Part shown: in pieces, positions 1 to 6,449 of the stretch
How the letters are laid out: the number at the start of each line of letters is the position of its first letter
Numbering within the stretch: position 1 is the stretch's first letter
Source of the DNA: an uncultured Clostridium sp.
Lineage (GTDB): Bacteria > Bacillota > Clostridia > Lachnospirales > Lachnospiraceae
Assembly: GCA_937902905.1 (NCBI GenBank)
Contig: CALELW010000140.1
Location: forward strand, 1 to 13,490
Direction: 5' to 3'
DNA length: 13,490 nucleotides
Notes under the pieces: model-generated
What the model saw: the letters and a program-made list of their open reading frames with translations, nothing else
What the model was told of the DNA's origin: nothing
Database searches by the model: none
Translations under genes and position numbers: made by a program

Positions 1-390
1 GTCAAAGATGAATATAAAAATACCGAAGGAAATCCACAGATTAAAGGGCAGATTCGAAGAAAGATGCAGGAGGCGTCAAGACGACGTATGATGCAGGAAC
101 TGCCGGAAGCGGATGTAGTAATCACGAACCCGACTCACTTAGCGGTTGCACTGAAATACGATAAGGAAGTAGCCGAGGCACCAATTGTTGTGGCAAAGGG
201 TGCGGATTATCTGGCTGGCCGTATTCGTGAAGTGGCAAAGGAAAATAAGATTGAAATTGTAGAAAATAAGCCTCTGGCGAGAATGTTGTATCACAATGTA
301 GAATTGGGAGAGCAGATTCCGCCGGAATTGTACCAGATGGTTGCAGAGATTTTAGCTTATGTTTATGGATTACAAGGAAAAGTAAGTTAA
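1..390 (+). CDS. flhB: FlhB, flagellar export switch protein (C-terminal part)
   Basis: The reading frame is open from base 1 to the TAA at 388-390, so this is the 3' end of a gene that starts before the window. The 129 codons cover the linker and cytoplasmic domain of FlhB, whose full length is usually about 360 residues. The decisive motif is NPTH at 127-138. In the family this is where the protein cleaves itself between Asn and Pro to switch export from rod/hook to filament substrates. Other family marks are the RRRMMQELPEADVVITNP run before the site and an ending close to EILAYVYGLQGK. FlhB works in the inner-membrane export gate together with FlhA, the next gene. The same fold occurs in type III secretion proteins (YscU/SpaS), but the flagellar neighbours settle the identity. 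The N-terminal membrane half is not visible. Confidence 0.97.
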   Translation, partial: VKDEYKNTEGNPQIKGQIRRKMQEASRRRMMQELPEADVVITNPTHLAVALKYDKEVAEAPIVVAKGADYLAGRIREVAKENKIEIVENKPLARMLYHNVELGEQIPPELYQMVAEILAYVYGLQGKVS

Positions 391-423
391 TTTTGATAGA
401 AAAAACGTAAAGGAGGAAAAGCA

Positions 424-2460
424 ATGCGTCGCGAAGATATGGTGTTAGGTGCATTTATCTTAGTGCCTATTTTATGCTTAATTATTCCGGTTCCGCTCTT
501 TTTGCTGGACTTGTTATTTGCATTAAATATTGCACTTTCGATGATTATTTTGTTTAATGCATTGTTTTCCAAAGAGCCTCTTGATATGTCGGCATTTCCG
601 ACGTTACTGCTTTTGACGACGTTGTTTCGATTGTCGTTGAATGTCAGCTCTACAAGAAATATTTTGTTAAAGGCAGATGCCGGTAACGTTGTTGATACAT
701 TTGGTAACTTTGTAGGTGGTGGTAACTTAGTTGTTGGTGCTATCGTGTTCTTCGTATTGGTTATCATGCAGTTACTCGTTATCAACAAAGGTTCCGAGCG
801 TGTGTCGGAGGTAACAGCGCGTTTTACACTGGATGCGATGCCCGGTAAACAGATGGCAATTGATGCCGATTTGAATACAGGTGCCATAACGGATGAGGAG
901 GCAAAAGAACGCCGTGAAAAGATTCAACAGGAATCGGCTTTCTTTGGTTCCATGGATGGTGCTACAAAGTACGTCAAGGGAGATGCGACGGCGGGCTTAG
1001 TAATTACGGTTTTGAACTTCGTTGGTGGTATTGCCATTGGTGTTCTGATGAATGGCATGGACATTAACGCAGCGGTTCAGAGATATTCGATTTTGACAAT
1101 TGGTGATGGTCTGGTAAGCCAGATTCCATCCCTTATGATTTCATTATCCACCGGTATTTTGGTAACGAAAGGTTCCAAAGAAGCCGATGTGGGCAATATT
1201 TTGAGAAGGCAGCTTTTTTCTACGCCGAAAGTGCTTAATATTGTTGGTATTGCCTTGATTGGCTTAGGTTTGTTTACGCCGCTGAATATGCTGGTCTTTT
1301 GTGCCTATGGAATTATGTTTTTATTGACGGCAAGAATGATGGCAAATCAATTGGAGATGACAGAGACCGACGAGGCAGTCTCGGAAGAAGAGGAATCTGC
1401 TGAAGAAATCAGGAGACCCGAAAATGTCAGCTCGCTGTTACAGGTGGATGCCATTGAACTTGAATTTGGTTATGGAATTATTCCACTTGCTGATGTCAAC
1501 CAGGGCGGTGATTTGTTAGACCGTGTGGTTATGATACGAAGACAGATTGCATTAGAGCTTGGATGTGTTGTTCCGATGATTCGACTACGTGATAACATTC
1601 AGCTCAATCCAAATCAGTATCTGATTAAGATAAAAGGCGTGCCGGTCAGTGAGGGAGAAATTTTGTTTGACCACTACATGGCGATGAATCCGGGTTATGT
1701 AGAAGAAGAGATTTCCGGTATTCCGACGTTTGAACCGTCGTACCATCTGCCGGCAATCTGGATTACGGAAAGTCAGCGTGAGCGGGCAGAATCCCTTGGT
1801 TATACTGTGGTTGACCCGCCATCAATTATTGCGACACATTTGATGGAAATTATCCGTTCACATCTGGATGAACTTCTCACCAGACAGGATGTACACAACT
1901 TGATTGAGAATGTGAAGGAAGCGAACGAGACACTGGTATCAGAACTGGTTCCAAAATTGTTAAATGTTGGAGAAATCCAAAAGGTGTTACAGAATCTTTT
2001 GGCAGAAGGCATTTCCATAAGAGATTTGGTTACCATTTTTGAGACGTTAGCCGATTATGCGCCGACAACGCATGATACGGATGTACTGACAGAGTATGTT
2101 AGACAGAGTTTGAAACGTGCAATTTCAAACCAGTATTTTAATAACAATGAAACAACCAGCGTTGTGACATTGGACCCGAACGTAGAGCAGGTTATTATGG
2201 ATTCGGTGAAACAGACCGAGCAGGGGGCTTATCTGGCACTTGACCCGGATTATACAAACCGTTTGATGACTTCTTTACGGGAAGAGACAGACAAATTAGA
2301 GGAACTGGGACGAACGCCGATTATAATTACTTCGCCGATTGTTCGTATGTACCTGAAAAAATTAACACAAGAGCAATTTAGGAATCTGCATGTATTGTCA
2401 TATAATGAGATTGATTCCGATGTTGAATTACAATCAGTTGGGATGGTGACGGTAGAGTGA
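424..2460 (+). CDS. flhA: FlhA, flagellar export gate membrane protein
   Basis: FlhA is the largest protein of the flagellar export gate. It forms a nonameric ring that conducts protons and docks export chaperones with their substrates. The 678 residues match the usual family length. Residues 1-310 are very hydrophobic, with several membrane segments (about 7-25, 27-48, 100-120, 190-210, 225-248 and 268-302). The FHIPEP-family signature lies at about 133-153 and includes DAMPGKQMAIDADLNTG. A second conserved stretch, GDGLVSQIPSLMIS, is at 227-240. An acidic linker (about 312-330) leads to the cytoplasmic substrate-docking domain (about 335-678), which contains the conserved RTPIIITSP near residue 630. 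The ATG at 424 has an AAGGAGG site 7-8 bases upstream. The gene starts 33 bases after flhB, and its stop overlaps the flhF start. Confidence 0.98.
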   Translation: MRREDMVLGAFILVPILCLIIPVPLFLLDLLFALNIALSMIILFNALFSKEPLDMSAFPTLLLLTTLFRLSLNVSSTRNILLKADAGNVVDTFGNFVGGGNLVVGAIVFFVLVIMQLLVINKGSERVSEVTARFTLDAMPGKQMAIDADLNTGAITDEEAKERREKIQQESAFFGSMDGATKYVKGDATAGLVITVLNFVGGIAIGVLMNGMDINAAVQRYSILTIGDGLVSQIPSLMISLSTGILVTKGSKEADVGNILRRQLFSTPKVLNIVGIALIGLGLFTPLNMLVFCAYGIMFLLTARMMANQLEMTETDEAVSEEEESAEEIRRPENVSSLLQVDAIELEFGYGIIPLADVNQGGDLLDRVVMIRRQIALELGCVVPMIRLRDNIQLNPNQYLIKIKGVPVSEGEILFDHYMAMNPGYVEEEISGIPTFEPSYHLPAIWITESQRERAESLGYTVVDPPSIIATHLMEIIRSHLDELLTRQDVHNLIENVKEANETLVSELVPKLLNVGEIQKVLQNLLAEGISIRDLVTIFETLADYAPTTHDTDVLTEYVRQSLKRAISNQYFNNNETTSVVTLDPNVEQVIMDSVKQTEQGAYLALDPDYTNRLMTSLREETDKLEELGRTPIIITSPIVRMYLKKLTQEQFRNLHVLSYNEIDSDVELQSVGMVTVE

Positions 2461-3704
2461 TTATCAAAAAGTTTTTAGCAAAATCAGAAAAAGATGCGAT
2501 TGAAATGGCAAAAAACGAATTAGGAAATAATGCCATTGTCATGAATATTAAGAAGGTAAAACCAAAAGGACTTGCAAAGCTATTTGTCCGTGGAAAGGTT
2601 GAGGTGACAGCGGCATTGGATGAGACGCCACTGTACTCACAAGAGGAAGAGGCAAAAGAAAAGCGGCCGGTTGAGGCAGGCAAGTTTTCTGAAACAGAAA
2701 AAAAGACTGATGCACCGGATAACAGCAGTCTGGAAGAACGCATTAGTATGCTGCAAGCTCTTTTGGAGAAACAGATGACGCAGAAAGAAGATGTAACGGA
2801 GAAAGCTGAGAAAACGATTGAAGTGCCGGTTTCGGAACAAAAAGAAACAATAGAGCCAAAAGAGGTTTCTGAATCCAAAGAAGAGGATGAGGAGGATGAA
2901 AAAACAAAGGCTTATAAAGAATTGATTTATCAGCAGTTAATTCAGAATGAAGTGGATGAAGAAATTGCAAAATCCATTATGGATGAAGTAAATCGTTCGC
3001 TTGCTAAAAATGCACCACTAGATCAGATTCTGGCAAATATTTACCAGAAGATTATCCTAATGTTAGGACAGCCTTACAGCATTAAGACAGAGGAAAATGC
3101 AAAGACAAAATTTATTTTTTTCCTTGGCTCAACCGGAGTTGGAAAAACAACAACGATTGCAAAAATTGCTTCCAAACTAAAATTAGAGGAGCATGCAAAG
3201 ATTGCACTCGTAACAGCGGATACTTACCGCATTGCAGCAGTGGAACAGTTAAAAACATATGCCAATATTTTATCTGTGCCGCTTGAGGTAATTTACAGTC
3301 CGCAAGAATTAGGGGATAACCTTGAAAAACTTAAACAGTACGATGTCTGCTTGATTGATACCGCCGGACGTTCTCATAAAAGCAAAGAGCAGATGGATGA
3401 CATCCGGGCATTGCTTGAGCGGATTCCGGTGAATGAGAGACAGGTTTATCTGGTGTTAAATGCCGGTACAAAATACAGTGACTTACAAAAGATTGCGTCA
3501 GTCTACTCGGCGCTTACAGATTTTAGTCTCATTTTTACGAAACTTGACGAAACTTCTTCGGCGGGAATTATGTTAAATATGAGAGTGAAAACAAATTGCC
3601 CATTGTCTTATGTAACCTGGGGACAAAATGTTCCGGAAGACATTGGCGAGATGGATCCGCAGAGAGTGGCAAAAAAATTACTAAGTGATAATCATACGAA
3701 TTAA
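2457..3704 (+). CDS. flhF: FlhF, SRP-type GTPase for flagellar placement
   Basis: FlhF is a signal-recognition-particle-type GTPase that marks the site of new basal bodies and works with the MinD-like ATPase FlhG. The N-terminus MIIKKFLAKS is typical of the family. Residues 1-50 form the B domain, about 60-150 are a low-complexity Glu/Lys linker, 150-205 resemble the helical N domain, and 215-411 are the G domain. G motifs visible are the P-loop GSTGVGKT (224-231), DTYRIAAVEQLKTYA (255-269), DTAGR (301-305) and TKLDE (361-365). The length of 415 residues is normal. The start is GTG at 2457, overlapping the flhA stop by 4 bases (GTGA). There is only a weak purine-rich region upstream, so translation is probably coupled to flhA. 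No key residue appears to be missing. Confidence 0.95.
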   Translation: MIIKKFLAKSEKDAIEMAKNELGNNAIVMNIKKVKPKGLAKLFVRGKVEVTAALDETPLYSQEEEAKEKRPVEAGKFSETEKKTDAPDNSSLEERISMLQALLEKQMTQKEDVTEKAEKTIEVPVSEQKETIEPKEVSESKEEDEEDEKTKAYKELIYQQLIQNEVDEEIAKSIMDEVNRSLAKNAPLDQILANIYQKIILMLGQPYSIKTEENAKTKFIFFLGSTGVGKTTTIAKIASKLKLEEHAKIALVTADTYRIAAVEQLKTYANILSVPLEVIYSPQELGDNLEKLKQYDVCLIDTAGRSHKSKEQMDDIRALLERIPVNERQVYLVLNAGTKYSDLQKIASVYSALTDFSLIFTKLDETSSAGIMLNMRVKTNCPLSYVTWGQNVPEDIGEMDPQRVAKKLLSDNHTN

Positions 3705-3731
3705 TTCTATGGCGAGAAAGGAAGGTGTGGA

Positions 3732-4619
3732 ATGGATCAGGCAGAAAGCTTACGAAATATAATTAAAAAGCAGGAAATTGAAGAAAAAAAACGGACGGCA
3801 AGAGTCATTACGGTTACCTCCGGAAAAGGTGGGGTTGGAAAAACGAGTTTTTCTGTAAATCTGGCAATTCAGCTTCACAGACTCGGCAAGAGAGTGGTTG
3901 TTTTGGATGCTGACTTTGGCTTGGCAAACATTGAGATTATGCTTGGAATTCGACCAAAATATAATCTGGCAGATTTGATGTTTCGTGGTAAAAATATACA
4001 GGATGTAATAACATATGGTCCGGAGGGCATTGGCTTTCTTTCCGGTGGTTCGGGTATCAATGAGATGGCAAATCTGAATCGGGAACAAGTTTTTTTGCTG
4101 ATTCAGAAGATGGAAGAATTAGACAAACAGGCAGATGTAATTATCGTGGATACCGGTGCCGGAATCGGAGATTCGGTGCTTGAATTTGTGGCAGCCAGCG
4201 AAGAAGTGCTTTTGGTGGCTACACCGGAGCCGACTTCTATTACGGATGCTTATGCGTTATTAAAAGCGTTGAACCGTAATGCTTCTTATATGCCTGAAAA
4301 AACGGTTGTTAAGATGATTGCAAATCAGGTACGTGGGAAAAAAGAAGCAGATGAACTGTTTCAGAAATTAGGTGTTGTTGTTAATAAGTTTTTAGATATT
4401 GACATTGATTATCTGGGGGCAATTCCCTATGATGTAAATATGCAGAGGGCAGTGATGCATCAGAAACCTTTGAGCGTAGCAGACCCGGATGCACTGGCTT
4501 CCCAGTCTGTGGAAAAGATTGCACTTTCTTTACTTGATAAGGAGAAGGAAAAACCACGCGCCGTAGGAATTAAGCAGTTATTTTCCAGTGTAATCCGCAT
4601 GAAATTTAATCGGCGTTAG
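3732..4619 (+). CDS. flhG: FlhG (YlxH), MinD-like ATPase controlling flagellar number
   Basis: This is a ParA/MinD-family ATPase of 295 residues. It has the deviant Walker A KGGVGKT (32-38), DADFGLANIEIMLG (59-72), the Walker B-like VDTGAG (139-144) and the conserved VATPEPTSITDAYA (162-175). The N-terminus begins MDQAESLR, which matches the DQAxxLR motif that activates FlhF GTP hydrolysis in B. subtilis FlhG, so it is FlhG rather than a cell-division MinD. The C-terminal tail (about 279-295, GIKQLFSSVIRMKFNRR) looks like an amphipathic membrane-targeting helix, as in the family. In other bacteria FlhG limits flagellar number and helps assemble the FliM/FliN ring. The ATG at 3732 has AAAGGAAGG upstream and follows flhF by 27 bases. 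An A8 run at 3784-3791 lies in the linker between the activator motif and the ATPase domain. Confidence 0.95.
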   Translation: MDQAESLRNIIKKQEIEEKKRTARVITVTSGKGGVGKTSFSVNLAIQLHRLGKRVVVLDADFGLANIEIMLGIRPKYNLADLMFRGKNIQDVITYGPEGIGFLSGGSGINEMANLNREQVFLLIQKMEELDKQADVIIVDTGAGIGDSVLEFVAASEEVLLVATPEPTSITDAYALLKALNRNASYMPEKTVVKMIANQVRGKKEADELFQKLGVVVNKFLDIDIDYLGAIPYDVNMQRAVMHQKPLSVADPDALASQSVEKIALSLLDKEKEKPRAVGIKQLFSSVIRMKFNRR

Positions 4620-4620
4620 A

Positions 4621-4628
4621 AAGGAGGA
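4621..4628 (+). promoter_or_regulatory. Ribosome binding site that fixes the GTG start of the PilZ gene
   Basis: AAGGAGGA lies directly after the flhG stop, five bases before GTG at 4634. Its strength and spacing support this GTG as the start. No ATG lies close enough to this site to compete. Confidence 0.8.
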
Positions 4629-4633
4629 ACCCC

Positions 4634-5344
4634 GTGAAAGTTACATTTGCGATTGGAGACCGGATTGAACTGACACACTTAGAAAGCTCGATTGGGCGCA
4701 AGGTATCAGAAAAGAAATATGGCAGCCAGGTGTTGGATTTTGACGGGGATAGAACCGCCAAAATTGCGATGCCGATTAGTGAAGGGAAAGTAATTCCATT
4801 GGAAATTGATGACGATTATAATCTATGTTTTTTTACAAATTCGGGCTTGTACCAGTGTATGGCACGAATTAAGAAACGATACATAGAAAACCGTGTGCAT
4901 GTGATGGATGTATTTTTTTTAACACCGATGAAAAAATTACAGCGGAGGAAATTTTACCGCCTGGATTGCTTATTCCCGATTCGTTACCGGATTGTTTCAA
5001 AAGAGCAGTTTGAAAAGCAAAACGAAGCGGAGCAGGGGAGCGAAAACGAAGAACCTCTGTGGGAAGAAGGAACTATTTCAGATTTGAGTGGAGGTGGAAT
5101 CCGTTTTCATGGTAATGTAGAATGTAAAAAAGAGGATTTGGTGGAAATTTTTCTTCCGCTTTCTCTGCAAAGTGGCATTGTTCCGCTTTCTTTGTATATG
5201 AAGGTAGTATCATGCGTTCATTTTGAAGGAAGCAGTATTGCCTATGAGATACGGGGTGAATTTTTGAATATTAACGAGAAAGAGCGTGAAACGGTCATTA
5301 AGTACGTTTTTGAAGAGCAGCGGAGAAGACTGAGAAAGGAGTAG
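4634..5344 (+). CDS. YcgR-type PilZ protein, probable c-di-GMP receptor acting on the flagellar motor
   Basis: The 236-residue protein has two parts: an N-terminal YcgR-like beta-rich domain (about 1-97) and a C-terminal PilZ domain (about 100-232). The two c-di-GMP-binding motifs of PilZ are intact: RRKFYR at 104-109 (RxxxR = R105-R109) and DLSGGG at 150-155 (DxSxxG). In enteric bacteria and Bacillus, proteins of this design (YcgR, YpfA/DgrA) bind c-di-GMP and slow the motor by contacting stator or switch proteins. A motor-brake role is therefore likely here but inferred. The two motifs are separated by about 40 residues, including an acidic low-complexity insert (about 126-146, rich in Glu and Asn). 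The gene sits between flhG and cheB and ends exactly one base before the cheB ATG. It starts with GTG behind a strong AAGGAGGA. A T8 run (4913-4920) encodes VFFL. Confidence 0.9.
   Translation: MKVTFAIGDRIELTHLESSIGRKVSEKKYGSQVLDFDGDRTAKIAMPISEGKVIPLEIDDDYNLCFFTNSGLYQCMARIKKRYIENRVHVMDVFFLTPMKKLQRRKFYRLDCLFPIRYRIVSKEQFEKQNEAEQGSENEEPLWEEGTISDLSGGGIRFHGNVECKKEDLVEIFLPLSLQSGIVPLSLYMKVVSCVHFEGSSIAYEIRGEFLNINEKERETVIKYVFEEQRRRLRKE
5335..5341 (+). promoter_or_regulatory. Ribosome binding site of cheB, inside the end of the PilZ gene
   Basis: AAAGGAG ends three bases before ATG 5345 and twelve bases before the in-frame ATG at 5354. The first spacing is short and the second long, so the site does not decide between MSQMKK and MKK as the CheB N-terminus. 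Confidence 0.6.
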
Positions 5345-6445
5345 ATGTCACAGATGAAAAAAGTATTGATTGTTGATGACTCTGCACTTATGAGAAGGGT
5401 CCTTTCTGATATAATAAATGATGATGAAAAGCTGATTGTCGAAAAGACAGCGAATAATGGACTTGAAGCACTTACCCTTTTGAAGGGTGGATGCCGTCCG
5501 GATATTCTTTTGGTTGATATTAATATGCCGAAGATGGACGGTGTGCAGCTCCTTAAGGAGTTAAACAGATACCGGATTCAAATTCCGGTGCTGATTGTAA
5601 GCTCAATTGCCAGCCAAAGTGCGGATGAAACGATTGAAGCATTGGCACTTGGTGCATTTGATTTTGTAAAAAAACCAAATGGTTCCATTGGTGGAGGCTA
5701 TCAGGAATTCCGCAAAAAGGTTTTGCTGCGAACCTATATGGCGTGTAAGCTGCCTCTTCCTAAAAAGGTTGAGCAGTCAATTTTAGAACAACAGTTACAG
5801 GTTCAGAGCCAGTTAAAAAAAGTGGAAAGTCAGGCAGAGAAGAAGGTGCCAAAAAGCGGCAGGGAAAGCGGCGGTTTGGCAGTGATTGCTTCTTCAACCG
5901 GAGGACCGAGGGCATTACAGTCGGTAATTCCGTATTTTCCAAAGAACTTTCCATTACCGTTAGTCGTTGTCCAGCATATGCCGGCAGGATTTACGAAGTC
6001 ATTAGCAGCTCGATTGAACGAGATTAGTAATCTCGATGTTAAGGAGGCTGAAGATGGTGACTGCCTTAAAAAAGGCACGGTTTATATTGCGCAGGGCGGC
6101 AAGCAGTGTGAAGTCATAGAAGATGCACAGGGAAATCTGATTTTGTCGGAAAATGATAAGCCGGCAAGAGGGGGATTAAGGCCGTGTGCGGATATCTTTT
6201 TTGAATCACTGGTTTCCTGTTCGGTGGAACACATTGTCTGTGGTGTTTTGACCGGGATGGGAAGCGATGGCTGCAAAGGAATCCGTGCATTGAAAAAAAG
6301 CAAGGACATTCAGGTTGTAGCGCAGAATGAAGACACCTGCGTGGTATATGGTATGCCGCGCGCAGTAGTACAGGCGGGAATTGTAAATGAAGTCGTGCCA
6401 CTCGAAGATGTGGCAGACACCATGATAAAACATATAGGAGTGTGA
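5345..6445 (+). CDS. cheB: CheB, chemotaxis response regulator / receptor methylesterase and glutamine deamidase
   Basis: CheB removes methyl groups from receptor glutamates and is activated by phosphorylation from CheA. The receiver domain (about 5-125) shows the acidic pair D11-D12, the phospho-acceptor D58 in LLVDINMPKMDG, S87 and K110 before Pro. A linker rich in Gln and Lys spans about 138-176. The esterase domain (about 177-365) has the catalytic triad expected from the Salmonella enzyme: S184 in SSTGGP, H211 in QHMPAGFT and D308 in LTGMGSDG. The length of 366 residues is normal. The annotated start abuts the PilZ stop with no gap. A start three codons later (ATG 5354) is equally plausible from ribosome-site spacing. 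CheB and CheD together tune receptor methylation and amidation, and cheA follows after 4 bases. Confidence 0.98.
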   Translation: MSQMKKVLIVDDSALMRRVLSDIINDDEKLIVEKTANNGLEALTLLKGGCRPDILLVDINMPKMDGVQLLKELNRYRIQIPVLIVSSIASQSADETIEALALGAFDFVKKPNGSIGGGYQEFRKKVLLRTYMACKLPLPKKVEQSILEQQLQVQSQLKKVESQAEKKVPKSGRESGGLAVIASSTGGPRALQSVIPYFPKNFPLPLVVVQHMPAGFTKSLAARLNEISNLDVKEAEDGDCLKKGTVYIAQGGKQCEVIEDAQGNLILSENDKPARGGLRPCADIFFESLVSCSVEHIVCGVLTGMGSDGCKGIRALKKSKDIQVVAQNEDTCVVYGMPRAVVQAGIVNEVVPLEDVADTMIKHIGV

Positions 6446-6449
6446 AAAG

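Noticed and set aside
387..887. Minus-strand open frame of 166 codons opposite flhA
   Set aside because: It is the reverse shadow of a highly conserved gene, has low-complexity Ser/Asn/Thr composition and has no ribosome site or family motif.
4907..4925. T8 run as a possible terminator
   Set aside because: No GC-rich hairpin precedes it and it is inside the PilZ coding region.
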